Source: Hyphomicrobiales bacterium
GTDB taxonomy: Bacteria > Pseudomonadota > Alphaproteobacteria > Rhizobiales > Xanthobacteraceae
Assembly (NCBI GenBank): GCA_013911975.1
Contig: JACESF010000006.1
Location: forward strand, 48,080-112,079
Length of the DNA: 64,000 bases
Direction of reading: 5' to 3'
Part shown: in pieces, positions 34,689 through 44,905 of the stretch
Position numbering within the stretch: the first letter of the stretch is position 1
How the letters are laid out: every line of letters begins with the position of its first letter
Notes under the pieces: model-generated
Told to the model about the DNA's origin: nothing
What the model saw: the letters and a program-made list of their open reading frames with translations, nothing else
Database searches by the model: none
Made by a program: the position numbers and the translations under genes

Positions 34689-35468
34689 TCAGGCGCGATA
34701 GCGCGCGGCGGGCATGCTGAGGGAGAGGTTGGGGCGCAGCGCCGTTCGGGCGGCGATGAACGCGTCGAATTCGGCGGTATCGGGCAAGGCGGGGATGGTG
34801 ACGCGCTCGCCGAGGTCGAGCCCCGCGAGGGCGGCGTCCACCATGTCATGGACATCCATCACCATGGCGGGCGGAAGCCCGTGCATGGCTTCCTCGCTCC
34901 AGATGGCGGTGCGGGTGATGCCCGGCAGCACCGCCTGGACTTGGACGCCCTTCGGCCCCAGCTCGGCGTCGAGCGCCTCGGAAAAGGCCAGCACGAACGC
35001 CTTGGTCGCGGGATAGACCGCCGTGAAGGCGGCAGGCATCAGCGCCGTCACCGAGCTCATATTGATGATGGTGCCCGCCCCCTGGGCCGCGAGGCGCGGG
35101 GCGATGGCGGCCGCGAGCCGGGTCACGGCCAGCACGTTGAGGGCGATGAGGCTCGTCAGATAGGCCGGGTCGGCTTCGACGAAGGCGCTCTCGCCGGCGA
35201 TGCCCGCATTGTTGACGAGGCCGCCGATGGTCGCGTCCTCGCGCAGCCGCGCTTCGACACGGGCGAGATCCTCGGGCCGGGCGAGGTCCGCGGGCAGGAT
35301 GTCCACCTTGACGCCGTGGGCGGCGCGCAGGTCGGCGGCGAGGGCCTCCAGCCGGTCGGCGCGGCGCGCCACCAGAATGAGGCCGTGGCCGCGCCGGGCG
35401 AGCCGCTCGGCATAGACGGCGCCGATGCCGTCGGAGGCGCCGGTCACCAGGAAAGTCGTATTCGCCAT
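34689..35468 (-). CDS. Short-chain dehydrogenase/reductase
   Basis: 259 residues from ATG 35468, preceded by AGAGGAGAAGATCC. Rossmann motif TGASDGIG at residues 8-15 with Arg-rich RRADRLEA nearby (suggests NADP), NNAG near 85, Ser in INMSSVTAL and the active-site YPATK (YxxxK) near 150. Resembles the DltE/YqjQ-type SDRs. Substrate unknown. Between a haloperoxidase-like hydrolase and a membrane protein in one operon. Confidence 0.9.
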   Translation of the reverse strand: MANTTFLVTGASDGIGAVYAERLARRGHGLILVARRADRLEALAADLRAAHGVKVDILPADLARPEDLARVEARLREDATIGGLVNNAGIAGESAFVEADPAYLTSLIALNVLAVTRLAAAIAPRLAAQGAGTIINMSSVTALMPAAFTAVYPATKAFVLAFSEALDAELGPKGVQVQAVLPGITRTAIWSEEAMHGLPPAMVMDVHDMVDAALAGLDLGERVTIPALPDTAEFDAFIAARTALRPNLSLSMPAARYRA

Positions 35469-35522
35469 GGATCTTCTCCTCTGAGGAAGAGCGGTGGCGG
35501 GCACGGGGCCCGCCGCGCAGGG

Positions 35523-36350
35523 TCAGTCCTGGATGAAAGCGAGAAGGTCGGCGTTGAACCGGTCCTGGTGGGTCTGGGTGAGGCCGTGGTCGGCGCCCTC
35601 ATAGACCTTGAGCACAGCATGCGGGACAAGCTTGGCCGTGGCCAGCGCCGAGGCGCCGATGGGCACGATCTGGTCGTCGTCGCCGTGCAGGACCAAAGTG
35701 GGCTTGTCGAAGCGCTTCAGGTCGGCGTGGAAGTCGCTTTCCGAGAAGGCGCGGATGGAGTCGAGCTGGCCCTTCAGGCCGCCCATCATGCCCTGGAGCC
35801 AGAAGCCCTCCCGGATGCCCTCCGAGATGACGGCGCCAGGGCGGTTGTAGCCGTAGAAGGGGATCGTCAGGTCCTTGAAGAACTGGGAGCGGTTGTCGAA
35901 CGTGCCCTTGCGGATGCCGTCGAACACCTCCAGCGGCAGGCCGCCGGGATTGGCCTCGGTCTTCAGCATCAGGGGCGGCACGGCGCCGATCAGGGCGATC
36001 TTGCCGACCCGCTCCGTGCCGTGGCGGCCCACATAGCGGGTGACTTCGCCGCCGCCGGTGGAGTGCCCCACCAGCACTGCGTCCTTTAGGTCCAGCGCGG
36101 TGATCAGTTCGGCGAGGTCGTCCGCATACTGGTCCATGGTGTTGCTGGCCCACACCTGGTCCGAGCGGCCGTGGCTGCGGCGGTCGTGGGCGATGGTGCG
36201 GAAGCCCTGGTTGGCGAAGAACACCATCTGGGCGTCCCAGGCATCGCCGCTCAGCGGCCAGCCATGGGAGAAGACGATGGGCCGGGCGTCCTTCGCGCCC
36301 CAGTCCTTGTAGAAGATGCGGGTGCCGTCCTGCGTGGTGATCGTGGACAT
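35523..36350 (-). CDS. Alpha/beta hydrolase (non-haem chloroperoxidase / arylesterase type)
   Basis: 275 residues from ATG 36350 ([18 protein letters not shown]). Typical of the cofactor-free haloperoxidase/esterase group: [13 protein letters not shown] near residue 30, [12 protein letters not shown] near 60, nucleophile Ser in [10 protein letters not shown] near 98, Asp in [12 protein letters not shown] near 220 and catalytic His in [12 protein letters not shown] near 250. Likely hydrolyses esters or makes peracids; the substrate is unknown. Divergent from a GlxA-type regulator. Confidence 0.92.
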   Translation of the reverse strand: MSTITTQDGTRIFYKDWGAKDARPIVFSHGWPLSGDAWDAQMVFFANQGFRTIAHDRRSHGRSDQVWASNTMDQYADDLAELITALDLKDAVLVGHSTGGGEVTRYVGRHGTERVGKIALIGAVPPLMLKTEANPGGLPLEVFDGIRKGTFDNRSQFFKDLTIPFYGYNRPGAVISEGIREGFWLQGMMGGLKGQLDSIRAFSESDFHADLKRFDKPTLVLHGDDDQIVPIGASALATAKLVPHAVLKVYEGADHGLTQTHQDRFNADLLAFIQD

Positions 36351-36486
36351 TTTCGTAGTTCCTTCAAGTGCTTGGCGAGTTCGCTGGAACCGTTCGTTCC
36401 ATGCTTGAAGGATGCACCGCACTGCCCGATCATCGGGATTGGCGGAGCCGACATTAGGCGGGCCAAAAACGACAATGGGGGCAGAG

Positions 36487-37476
36487 ATGGTCGAAGGCGG
36501 GCAGGGGATGCCGAAGGCCGAGGTGGGGATCGTGCTCTATCCGGGCTGCCAGACCGCCATGGTCCACGGCATGACCGACCTCATGGACATTGCCGGCCAT
36601 TTCTCCGACCAGCGCGGCGGCCCCCGGCTCAGGGTCAGCCATTGGCGCACGGACGCGGACGGGGACTGGAGCCGCGCCTTCGACACCCATCCCCATCTCG
36701 GGGGCGCCCAGGCCCCGGCGGTTCTTGTGGTTCCCGGGCGGCTCACCGGCCCCATGGAGGCGGAGGAGGCCGCGCCCTATGCGCGCTGGCTGCTGGACCG
36801 GCACGCCCAGGGCACCACCCTCGCCGCCACCTGCGGCGGGGTGTTCGCCCTGGCGGCCACCGGGCTCCTGTCGGGGCGGCCCGCCACCACGCACTGGCTG
36901 TTCGCCGATGCCTTCCGCACCCGCTTTCCGGACGTGCGGCTCGACACGGACCGGATGGTGATCGAGGACGGCGACATGGTCACTGCCGGCGGGCTCATGG
37001 CCTGGACGGACCTCGGCCTGCGGCTGGTGGACCGGCTCCTGGGCTCAACCGTCATGGCCGACACGGGCAGCTTCATGCTGATCGATTCCTCGGGACGGGA
37101 GCAGCGCCACTATTCGCGCTTCTCGCCCCGCCTCACCCATGGCGACGAGGCCATCCTGCGGGTGCAGCACTGGCTCCAGGCGCGGGAGGCGAAGGGGGTG
37201 AGCGTGCCGGAGATGGCGGGAATCATCGCCATGGAGGAGCGCACTTTCCAGCGCCGCTTCAAGGCCGCCACGGGCATGAAGCCCACCGAATATGCCCAGC
37301 ACCTGCGCATCGGCAAGGCGCGCGAGCTGCTGGAATTCACCCGCCGATCGGTGGAGCAGATCGCCTATGCGGTGGGCTATGAGGATGCCGCCGCCTTCCG
37401 CAAGCTGTTCCACCGCATCGTCGGCCTCTCGCCCGGCGACTATCGCTCCCGCTTCGCGGCGCTCGCCACCGGCTGA
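36487..37476 (+). CDS. GlxA family AraC-type transcriptional regulator
   Basis: About 329 residues from ATG 36487 (GGGGGCAGAG upstream); ATGs at 36475 and 36508 are alternatives. N-terminal DJ-1/PfpI-like domain: [25 protein letters not shown] and the nucleophile-elbow region [18 protein letters not shown] near residue 118. C-terminal AraC domain from about 225: [20 protein letters not shown] and [21 protein letters not shown]. Divergent from the hydrolase-SDR-membrane operon, which it probably activates; the intergenic region carries GAACCGTTCGTTC-type symmetry near 36390. Confidence 0.9.
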   Translation: MVEGGQGMPKAEVGIVLYPGCQTAMVHGMTDLMDIAGHFSDQRGGPRLRVSHWRTDADGDWSRAFDTHPHLGGAQAPAVLVVPGRLTGPMEAEEAAPYARWLLDRHAQGTTLAATCGGVFALAATGLLSGRPATTHWLFADAFRTRFPDVRLDTDRMVIEDGDMVTAGGLMAWTDLGLRLVDRLLGSTVMADTGSFMLIDSSGREQRHYSRFSPRLTHGDEAILRVQHWLQAREAKGVSVPEMAGIIAMEERTFQRRFKAATGMKPTEYAQHLRIGKARELLEFTRRSVEQIAYAVGYEDAAAFRKLFHRIVGLSPGDYRSRFAALATG

Positions 37477-37485
37477 GGCGCGGTT

Positions 37486-38019
37486 TCAGGCCCCGCCCGG
37501 CGGCAGGATGAGCAGCGGCCGAGCGAGGGCGGCCATCTCGGTATCTGGCAGGTCCCCAGCCCAGGTGGCCATCTGGAAGCGGCCGGGCCGGTCGAGGCTG
37601 GTGAGCCCCAGGTGCCAGACCCCCGGCGCGTAGCTGAGGCCCGCGTCCGGCTGCGCGATGAAGGCGGCGAGGCTCGCCATGTCGATGCCCCCGTCCGGCA
37701 GCGCCCCCGCCACCACCACCAGCGCCCGGCACGGGGACAGCGGCAGGAAGGCCTGCGCGGAATGGGGATGGCGCTCCAGCGCGCGCACCAGGATGGGGGC
37801 GGGCCGCACCTCCACGTCGAACACGGAGAGGCACAGGCGGGCCCGCGGGTCGGTGAAGGGCAGGTCCAGACACGTGTCGCGGCGCACGGCAAGGCCGTCA
37901 TTCACGAGCACCGGAGCGCCCGTCTGAAGCACCGTGCCGTAGGGGGCGAACGCTTCGGCGGTGAGCGGCCGCGCCATGAGGCGCGGCGCGTCGGCGGCGA
38001 GGGGAGAAAGCGTGGTCAC
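37486..38019 (-). CDS. Ureidoglycolate lyase-like (AllA family) protein
   Basis: 177 residues, GTG start. Family features: RPLTAEAFAPYGTVLQTG at the N terminus, ERHPHSAQAFLPLSPCRALVVVA near residue 85, and APGVWHLGLTSLDRP near 132. AllA releases urea from ureidoglycolate in purine or allantoin breakdown. No other purine genes are in the window. It sits 49 bases after the multicopper oxidase gene on the same strand, so it may be co-transcribed with the metal-resistance block without a functional link. Confidence 0.82.
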   Translation of the reverse strand: MTTLSPLAADAPRLMARPLTAEAFAPYGTVLQTGAPVLVNDGLAVRRDTCLDLPFTDPRARLCLSVFDVEVRPAPILVRALERHPHSAQAFLPLSPCRALVVVAGALPDGGIDMASLAAFIAQPDAGLSYAPGVWHLGLTSLDRPGRFQMATWAGDLPDTEMAALARPLLILPPGGA

Positions 38020-38068
38020 GGGGCGCCTTTCGGTATCGCCCCAGAGGTCGCCCGGGGCGCGGCGCCCG

Positions 38069-39640
38069 TCAAGTCACCGCCACCACCGCCATCATGCCGG
38101 TGGCCATGTGATAGAGGTGATGGCAGTGCAGGAACCACTCGCCCGCCTGCCCGCCGTCGAAGGCGATGGTCACGGGTATGTGGGGCGGCACCATCACCGT
38201 GTCCCGCAGGGCCCCCGCGAACCGGCGCCCGCCGATGCCCACCACCTGGAAATGATGGCCGTGCAGGTGCATGGGGTGGCTCATGGTGGTGGGATTCATG
38301 AAGGTCATCTCCACCCGCTCGCCCCGGCGCACCGCGAACGGCGCCCCCTCGCCATAGGTGCGTCCGTTGAGGGTCCAGCGATAGCCGGGCTCCTCGCCCA
38401 GCAGGATGGGGAAGCTCTTGTCCGCCTTGCGCGGCGCCAAGGGCTGGAGGGCGGAGAGGCGAGCCTCGAAGGCGAGGTCCATGAGCCCCTGGGCGCGGTC
38501 CGCCTTCTCCGGGAGGCGCGTGACGGGTGCGCCCGCGCTCGCCAGGACGAGGCCGGTGCGCCGGTCCGAGGCTTCCACCTGGGCGAGGACCGGGAAGGCG
38601 CCGCCACCCGCCGGGATGTCCACCAGAAGGTCGATGCGCTGGCCCTGCGCGAGCGGGAAGGCGTCCGCCGCCACGGGCGCGCAGGGCGTGCCGTCCACGG
38701 CGATGCAGCGCGGCGCGAGGCCCGGAACGGAGACGAAGAAGGCGGTGGCGGTGCCGCCATTGATGATGCGCAGCCGCACCCGGCCGCCCTTCTCCACCCG
38801 CACCACCTCCGGGTCCGCCAGCGTGCGGCGATTGGCGAGGAAGGCGTCATAGGCGATGTCGTTGGCATGGACCATCATGCCGCCCGCCATCCCCCCGGCG
38901 CCGCCCATGGCATGCCCGGAATGGTTCATCCCGGCCATGCTGGCGCCCGGCATGCTCGCGCCGGGGAGCATGGAATGTCCGGAATGGGTCATGCCCGCCA
39001 TGCCCTGCGCGGGCGGAACGCTATTCATGCCCTGGGCGGGCGGAACGCTATTCATGCCCTGTGCGGGCGGCATGGCATGGCCCGTGGCCCCGTGGGCATT
39101 GCTTCCGCCCAGCCCGGCAAGGATCTCCTCCGGGCTGCGGAAGGAGAAGTCGTGCAGCATCACCACCACGTCCTGCGCGTCGCCCGCGTCCGCCTCGCGG
39201 GTCACGAGGGGGGCGGCCAGCAATTGCTGTTCGCTCAGGGTGTGGGAATGCATCCAGTGGGTGCCGGGGGTGAGGGGGAAGTCCACCATGTCGGTGCCGC
39301 CGGGCGCCAGCTCGCCGCCGCCGGGGCGCGCGCGGTCCTGGTCCGGGGGCGCCAGGATCTGGCCATGCCAGTGCATGACGAGGGGCGTTTGCGTCCCGTT
39401 CAGCAGCGCGCCGGACAGACGGTCCCCCGCCCGCGCGAAGATGCCGTCCCCGGACGGTCCCTTCACGGCGAACACCTTGGCGGCCTTGCCGTTCACGTCC
39501 AGGGACACGCTTTCCACGCTGAGCAGCGGCGCGGCGTAGAGGGGGCTGCGTCCGCCCGCGAGGGCGAGCACGCCGGCGGCGGCTCCGCCCGCCAGGAGGG
39601 CGCGGCGCGAGAGGGTGAGGGCGGGGTGCGATCGGGTCAT
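38069..39640 (-). CDS. Multicopper oxidase, Tat-exported, Met/His-rich (CopA/CueO-like)
   Basis: 523 residues from ATG 39640; the frame upstream is a shadow. A Tat signal, LSRRALLAGGAAAGVLAL, lies at the N terminus. Copper ligands: VMHWHGQ near residue 95, WMHSHTLSE near 135, HPMHLHGHHFQV near 455 and HCHHLYHMATGMM near 510, which gives type 1, 2 and 3 sites with an axial Met. A Met/His/Gly-rich segment (about residues 185-260, including GMNHSGHAMGG) probably binds Cu(I), as in CueO and CopA. Expected role: periplasmic oxidation of Cu(I) to the less toxic Cu(II). Cotranscribed with the RND pump genes. Confidence 0.92.
   Translation of the reverse strand: MTRSHPALTLSRRALLAGGAAAGVLALAGGRSPLYAAPLLSVESVSLDVNGKAAKVFAVKGPSGDGIFARAGDRLSGALLNGTQTPLVMHWHGQILAPPDQDRARPGGGELAPGGTDMVDFPLTPGTHWMHSHTLSEQQLLAAPLVTREADAGDAQDVVVMLHDFSFRSPEEILAGLGGSNAHGATGHAMPPAQGMNSVPPAQGMNSVPPAQGMAGMTHSGHSMLPGASMPGASMAGMNHSGHAMGGAGGMAGGMMVHANDIAYDAFLANRRTLADPEVVRVEKGGRVRLRIINGGTATAFFVSVPGLAPRCIAVDGTPCAPVAADAFPLAQGQRIDLLVDIPAGGGAFPVLAQVEASDRRTGLVLASAGAPVTRLPEKADRAQGLMDLAFEARLSALQPLAPRKADKSFPILLGEEPGYRWTLNGRTYGEGAPFAVRRGERVEMTFMNPTTMSHPMHLHGHHFQVVGIGGRRFAGALRDTVMVPPHIPVTIAFDGGQAGEWFLHCHHLYHMATGMMAVVAVT
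39000..39070. repeat. 27-base tandem repeat inside the oxidase gene
   Basis: Two full copies and a partial third (39000-39026, 39027-39053, 39054-39070) differ at one base per unit. They encode the nonapeptide GMNSVPPAQ on the minus strand within the Met-rich loop; copy number could vary without frameshift. Confidence 0.85.
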
Positions 39641-39660
39641 GGCGGATGTCCTCGGCGGGA

Positions 39661-40035
39661 TCAGTATTTGGCCTGGGCGGTGGAGCCGTCCGGCGCGGTG
39701 ATCTGGATGGCGCCCTTCACGCCCCGGGGGATCGCCACCGGGGCGGTGCCGGTAAGGCGGCTGCCGCCGTCGGGCGCGAGGGCGAAGCGCTGGGCCTTGC
39801 CGTCCACCAGCAGGATGGCGTTGGCCTTGAAGCCGTCCGCCGGCACCGGGCGGTCCGCGCCGTCGCTGAGATAGAGCGCCACGGCGGGGGTGCCGTCCGC
39901 CACCAGTTCCGCGTGATAGGCGCCGGCATCCACCCGCAGCCCGCCATGGGCGCCCGCGCCCGGCTCGTGGGCGAGCGCCGGCAGGCACAGGAGCGGGACC
40001 GCGAGGGCGGCGGGCAGGAGGGAGCGGACGATCAT
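39661..40035 (-). CDS. Small periplasmic protein of the metal-efflux operon
   Basis: 124 residues: Sec signal (LLPAALAVPLLCLPALAHE) and a ~100-residue beta-rich domain. The stretch YHAELVADGTPAVALYLSDG is similar in layout to [20 protein letters not shown] in the N-terminal extension of the RND adaptor two genes upstream, which suggests a shared small fold that may handle metal in the periplasm. No enzymatic motif. It lies 12 bases after the pump stop and 20 before the oxidase start. Function unproven. Confidence 0.75.
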   Translation of the reverse strand: MIVRSLLPAALAVPLLCLPALAHEPGAGAHGGLRVDAGAYHAELVADGTPAVALYLSDGADRPVPADGFKANAILLVDGKAQRFALAPDGGSRLTGTAPVAIPRGVKGAIQITAPDGSTAQAKY

Positions 40036-40047
40036 GGCGAACTCCTT

Positions 40048-43000
40048 TCAGAACGTGTCGAGGCGCGCCCCGGCCGGGGCCGGGCCGCTCTCCCGCGCCG
40101 CCGCCACCAGCCGCTCCAGCGGGCGGCGGCCGTAGCGCAGGATCAGGACGGGGGTCAGCACCGCGTCCAGCAGCGTGGCGCTCACGAGGCCGCCGAAGAT
40201 GGTGACGGCCACGGGATGCAGGATCTCCTTGCCCGGCACCTGCGCGCCGCTCATCAGCGGCAGCAGGGCGATGCCGGCGGAGACGGCGGTCATGAGGACC
40301 GGCGTCAGCCGCTCCTGACTGCCGCGCGCCACCAAAGCGGGGCCGAAGGCCAGCCCCTCGCCGATGGCGAGGTTGATGATGTGGCTGACCTTCAGGATGC
40401 CGTTGCGCGCGGCGATGCCGGTGAGCGTCACGAAGCCGACCATGCTCGCCACCGACAAGGGCTGGCCGGCGAGCGCGAGGGCCGCCACCGCGCCGATGAG
40501 CGCCAGCGGCACGCTGCCCATGATGACCAGGGCGAACAGGGCCGAGCGGTAGCGGCTCATGAGGATGGCGAAGACCAGGAGCAGCGAGACGGCGGCGAGC
40601 GCGCCGATGGTGCGCATGGATTCCTCCTGCGCGGCGAACGTGCCCTCCAGGCTCGCCGAGACCCCCGGCGGCAGCGGCGTGTCGGCCACCACCCGGCGCA
40701 TGTCGGCGATGATGGCCGCCGCGTCGCGGCCCCCCGTCGTATTGGCGAGCACCACGATGCGCCGCCGCCCGCCCTCCCGCAGGATCTGGTTCGGCCCGTC
40801 CGTCTCCTTCACCTCCGCCACCTCGGACAGCGGCACCCAGCCGGACGGGGTTTCGATGAGCAGGCCGGAGAGGCCCTCGGCGGTGCGCGCGGCGTCGGGC
40901 AGGCGCAGGACGAGGTCGAAGCGCCGGTCCCCGTCCACGAGGCGCGACACGACGCGCCCGTTGGAGAGGCGCTCCACCGCCTCGGTCACGTCGGCGGGCC
41001 GCAGCCCGTGCAGCGCGGCGCGCCCGTAATCCACCCGCACCGTCACTTCCGGCACCCGCGCCTGCCGCTCCACCTGCAGGTCCGCGAGGCCCGGTATGTC
41101 CGCGAAGCGGCGGCGCAGGTCCTCGGCGGCGGCGCGCAGGGTGTCCAGGTCCGCGCCGAACAGCTTCAGGGCGATTTCGGCGCGCACGCCCGAGAGCATG
41201 TGGTCGAGCCGGTGGGAGATGGGCTGGCCCACATTGAAGGCGGCGGGCAGCACGGCGAGCCGGGTGCGGATGTCGTCCACGATCTCGGCCCGGCTGCGCG
41301 CGGAGGGGGCGAGGTCCACCTCGATCTCCGAGGCGTGGACGCCTTCCGCATGCTCGTCCAGTTCCGCGCGCCCGGTGCGCCGCCCCACCGCCCGCGCCTC
41401 GGGCACTTCCAGGATGAGCCGTTCCGCCGCGAGGCCCATGCGGTGGCTTTCCGCCAGCGACAGGCCGGGCCGGAACGACATGGAGATGGTGAGCGAGCCC
41501 TCGTTGAAGGGCGGCAGGAATGCGCGGGGCAGCGTGATAGCGGCAGCGACGGCGACGAGGCAGAGGAGCGCGGTGGCTGCCATGACGAGGCCGCCATGGC
41601 GGAAGGCGGCGGCGAGCAGCGCCCCGTAGCCCCGCTTCAGGGCGCGCACCAGCGCCCCGTCCCGCTCCCGGTGGCGGCTCAGGGCGGGCAGGAGATAGTA
41701 GGAGAGCACGGGCGTCAGCGTCAGCGACGTGACGAGGCTCGCCAGGATGGAGATGATGTAGGCCTGTCCCAGGGGCGCGAACAGCCGTCCCTCGATGCCC
41801 GGCAGGGCGAACAGGGGCACGAACACCAGCACGATGATGAGCGTGGCATAGACGATGCCGGAGCGCACCTCGCGGCTCGCGGCCACCACCACCTCGAACA
41901 CCGGGCGCGGCGCGGGCGCGGCGGCGTTCTCCCGCAGGCGGCGGAAGATGTTCTCCACGTCCACCACCGCGTCGTCCACCAGTTCGCCGATGGCGATGGC
42001 GAGGCCGCCCAGGGTCATGGTGTTGATGGACAGGCCCAGGGCCTGGAACACGATGGCGGTGGTGAGCACCGAGACCGGGATGGCGGTGAGCGAGATGAAG
42101 GTGGTGCGCCAGTTCAGGAGGAACAGGAACAGCACCACGGCCACCACCCCCATGGCCTCCAGCAGCACGGTGCGCACATTGCCGATGGAGGCGGCGATGA
42201 AGTCCGCCTGCCGGAACACCGGCGGGGAGATGCGGATGCCGTCGGGCAGCGTGCGGTTGAGGTCGGCCACCGCCGCCTCCACCGCACGGGTCAGGGCGAG
42301 CGTGTCCGCCTCCGGCTGCTTCTCCACGGAGACGATGACGGCGGGCTGTCCCATATAGCCCGCATCCCCCCGCTTGGGCCGGGCCACGGCATCCACCTGC
42401 GCCACCTCGTGCAGGAAGACGGTGCCCCCGCCGGGGCGCGGAAGGGGGATGGACCTGATGTCGTCCAGGCTCACCGAGCGGCCGAGGCCGCGGATCAGGT
42501 ATTCGCGCCCCGCGCTGTCCGCGAAGCCGCCGCCGGCATTGGCGCCGAACCCGTCGAGCGCCGCCTCCAGGGCGGCGAGGGAGAGGCCCTGCGCGCGCAG
42601 GGCGGCAAGGTCCGGCGCCACCCGGATCTGGCGCACCTCGCCCCCCATGGGAATGACCTGGGCGATGCCGGGAATGGCGAGCAGGCGCGGGCGGATGACG
42701 AAGTCCGCCGCCTCCCGCACCGCCATGGGGGAGGCGGTGTCGCTCGTCACCGCATACATGAGGACCTGCCCCATGATGGAGCTGACAGGCCCCATCTGGG
42801 GGGCGACGCCCGCCGGGAGCCGGTCGCGCACAAGGGCGAGGCGCTCAGCCACCTGCTGGCGGTTGCGGAAGATGTCGGTGCCGAAGTCGAATTCCGCATA
42901 GAGGATGGACAGCCCCACCCCGGAGGCGGAGCGCAGCCGCACGAGGCCGGGTAGGCCGTTCAGGGCGGTCTCCAGGGGAAAGGTGACGAGGGGTTCCACC

Positions 43001-43179
43001 TCGGCGGGGGCGAGGCCCTCCGCCTCCGTCATGATGGTGACGGTGGGCCGGTTGAGGTCCGGCAGCACGTCCACGGGCAGGCGGGTCGCGGCGAACGCGC
43101 CGTAGAGGACCAGCACCAGCGCGATGGCGAGGACCAGGAGGCGGTTGCGCAGGGAGAAGGTGACGAGGGCGGTGAACAT
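40048..43179 (-). CDS. Heavy-metal efflux RND pump (CusA/CzcA family)
   Basis: 1043 residues, family length. Starts with [18 protein letters not shown] then the periplasmic [20 protein letters not shown] typical of heavy-metal RND proteins. Transmembrane helix 4 carries [22 protein letters not shown] with acidic proton-relay residues. Large periplasmic loops lie at about residues 35-330 and 560-855, and [20 protein letters not shown] near 920 is the second-repeat counterpart. Exports Cu(I)/Ag(I) or divalent metal by proton exchange through an outer-membrane channel. No channel (CusC/TolC type) gene is present nearby. Confidence 0.92.
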   Translation of the reverse strand: MFTALVTFSLRNRLLVLAIALVLVLYGAFAATRLPVDVLPDLNRPTVTIMTEAEGLAPAEVEPLVTFPLETALNGLPGLVRLRSASGVGLSILYAEFDFGTDIFRNRQQVAERLALVRDRLPAGVAPQMGPVSSIMGQVLMYAVTSDTASPMAVREAADFVIRPRLLAIPGIAQVIPMGGEVRQIRVAPDLAALRAQGLSLAALEAALDGFGANAGGGFADSAGREYLIRGLGRSVSLDDIRSIPLPRPGGGTVFLHEVAQVDAVARPKRGDAGYMGQPAVIVSVEKQPEADTLALTRAVEAAVADLNRTLPDGIRISPPVFRQADFIAASIGNVRTVLLEAMGVVAVVLFLFLLNWRTTFISLTAIPVSVLTTAIVFQALGLSINTMTLGGLAIAIGELVDDAVVDVENIFRRLRENAAAPAPRPVFEVVVAASREVRSGIVYATLIIVLVFVPLFALPGIEGRLFAPLGQAYIISILASLVTSLTLTPVLSYYLLPALSRHRERDGALVRALKRGYGALLAAAFRHGGLVMAATALLCLVAVAAAITLPRAFLPPFNEGSLTISMSFRPGLSLAESHRMGLAAERLILEVPEARAVGRRTGRAELDEHAEGVHASEIEVDLAPSARSRAEIVDDIRTRLAVLPAAFNVGQPISHRLDHMLSGVRAEIALKLFGADLDTLRAAAEDLRRRFADIPGLADLQVERQARVPEVTVRVDYGRAALHGLRPADVTEAVERLSNGRVVSRLVDGDRRFDLVLRLPDAARTAEGLSGLLIETPSGWVPLSEVAEVKETDGPNQILREGGRRRIVVLANTTGGRDAAAIIADMRRVVADTPLPPGVSASLEGTFAAQEESMRTIGALAAVSLLLVFAILMSRYRSALFALVIMGSVPLALIGAVAALALAGQPLSVASMVGFVTLTGIAARNGILKVSHIINLAIGEGLAFGPALVARGSQERLTPVLMTAVSAGIALLPLMSGAQVPGKEILHPVAVTIFGGLVSATLLDAVLTPVLILRYGRRPLERLVAAARESGPAPAGARLDTF

Positions 43180-43187
43180 GGCCGGCC

Positions 43188-44828
43188 TCAGCGGATCTGG
43201 TCGATGAGCTCGGCGCCCTCGGACACCACGCGGCGCCCGGGCTCCAGGCCCGCCACCACCAGCACCCGCGCGGCATCCAGCGGCTCGGTGCGCACCTCGC
43301 GGGGAACGAAGCGCTCAGCGCCCGCATGCTCGTAGACCAGCGCCTGGCCGTTCGCCCCGCGCACCAGGGCCGCGCGCGGCAGGGCGATGCCCGAGCGCGC
43401 CGGGCCGGCACCCGCGAGCACGGTGAGACGCTGGCCGACCCGCAGCCCCGCCGTCTCCCCCGTCACGGCGAACAGGACGGGGACGGCCTGGGCGCGGTCG
43501 GCCATGCCCGCCCCCACATAGGCGAGGGGAACGCTCCGCCCGTCCGGCAGGCGGCCTTGCGCCCCGCTCCGGCCCGCCTCCGGCGCGAAGCTCAGCGCTT
43601 CCACCCGGAGCCGGGACGGATCGAGGATGCGGAACACGACGGTGGCCGGTTCCGCCATCTGCCCGGCCACCGCGTCGGCGGTGGCGATCACGCCCGCGAT
43701 CGGCGCCCGCAGGGCTTCCGGCTCCCGCTGCACCCGCTCCAGGTTGGCGCGCCGGGTCTGGAGGCCCTTCAACTCGATCTCCGCCTCTTCCACCTCGCGG
43801 CGCGTGACGGAGCCGGGAATGGCGGACAGGCGCTCGTAGCGCCGCTTCACCAGGGCGATCTGCTGGTCCAGCTCGAAGCCCTGCTGCTCCAAATCCTTCA
43901 GGTCCGAGGCGCCGATGGGGGGATGCACATAGGCGAGGATCTCGCCCGCCGCCACCGGCGCGCCCAGGGGCTTGAAGCCGCCCTCCGGCGGGGCGAGGCG
44001 CCCGCCCGCGGAGGCCTGGACGAGGCCGGAGCCGTTGGCGTCCGGCACCACCCGGCCCGGCAGTTCCAGCGCCCGCTCGAAGGTGCCCGGCGCCGCGCGC
44101 ACGGTGCGCACGCCGAGAAGGCGCTGGCTGGGCTTGGGCAGGAACACCGAGCCGTCCGGCAGGCGCTGGGCGGTGTCGCGGGCGGCGGGTTCGGCCGCGC
44201 GCGCAACATCGGGAGCGGTGGCGAGCCCGAGCCCCAGCAGGGCCGGGAAAAGGAATGCGGCCGCGCGGCGCCGCGACATGGTGAGCACGCCCGCGAAGAA
44301 GCCCGCCACGAGGCCTACGAGCAGGACGGCGCCGACCCCGCCGGGAAGACCCCCGAACCGAGCCTCCACCGGCGCGGCTCGCCCCTCGGGCGCGGGCGGC
44401 GGCACGAGGAGGGTGGCGGCCAGCAGGTCCGCCGTGTCGCCCGCCGTCACCGTGAAGGCGAGGTCGTGGGCACCGGGCGCGGCGAGGAAGGGGGCGGGCA
44501 TTTGGTAGGTGCCCGGCGACGCCTCGGTGGCCGCGCGGGTGCCCTCGGGCGTATCCACCTCGATGGCCGCGCCCGCCACGGGCGCGTTGTCGCCGAAACG
44601 GTCCAGATAGAGGGTCAGCACGCCCTCGCGCAGCACGGCCACCAGTTCGAAATCGGCGGACGCGGCCTCGGTGCGGGGCGCCTGCGCGAGCGCCTGGGGC
44701 GGGGGCGGGGCGCCATGGTCGTGGCCTTCATGGGCCAGCGCGCGCTCCGCCGCTCCGCTCGCCAGCGCCGCGCAGACGAGCAGCGCGGGCAGGCGGAGGT
44801 TTGGTCGGTGCCGCAGATGGAAGGCCAT
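43188..44828 (-). CDS. RND periplasmic adaptor with extra N-terminal domain (CusB/CzcB-like)
   Basis: 546 residues, well above the ~400 of most adaptors. Residues 1-35 are a signal peptide ending before HEGHDHG, a metal-binding His cluster. Residues ~50-140 form a beta domain ([20 protein letters not shown]). A second hydrophobic span [19 protein letters not shown] near 165 and a signal-like segment [21 protein letters not shown] near 190 precede the usual adaptor: [13 protein letters not shown], coiled-coil [13 protein letters not shown] to [10 protein letters not shown], lipoyl-type [18 protein letters not shown] and barrel. It looks like a fusion of a CopC/FixH-like piece to a normal adaptor. 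Stop lies 8 bases before the pump gene. Confidence 0.9.
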   Translation of the reverse strand: MAFHLRHRPNLRLPALLVCAALASGAAERALAHEGHDHGAPPPPQALAQAPRTEAASADFELVAVLREGVLTLYLDRFGDNAPVAGAAIEVDTPEGTRAATEASPGTYQMPAPFLAAPGAHDLAFTVTAGDTADLLAATLLVPPPAPEGRAAPVEARFGGLPGGVGAVLLVGLVAGFFAGVLTMSRRRAAAFLFPALLGLGLATAPDVARAAEPAARDTAQRLPDGSVFLPKPSQRLLGVRTVRAAPGTFERALELPGRVVPDANGSGLVQASAGGRLAPPEGGFKPLGAPVAAGEILAYVHPPIGASDLKDLEQQGFELDQQIALVKRRYERLSAIPGSVTRREVEEAEIELKGLQTRRANLERVQREPEALRAPIAGVIATADAVAGQMAEPATVVFRILDPSRLRVEALSFAPEAGRSGAQGRLPDGRSVPLAYVGAGMADRAQAVPVLFAVTGETAGLRVGQRLTVLAGAGPARSGIALPRAALVRGANGQALVYEHAGAERFVPREVRTEPLDAARVLVVAGLEPGRRVVSEGAELIDQIR

Positions 44829-44905
44829 GCCTCGATCCGTCCCTGAGAAATCCGGTACGGAAGGCTGATAGCGCGGCGCCCGTCACGGCGCGTATCGCGT
44901 CTGTA

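Noticed and set aside
39000..39070. CRISPR-like array
   Set aside because: Units are contiguous, in frame within a coding region and have no spacers.
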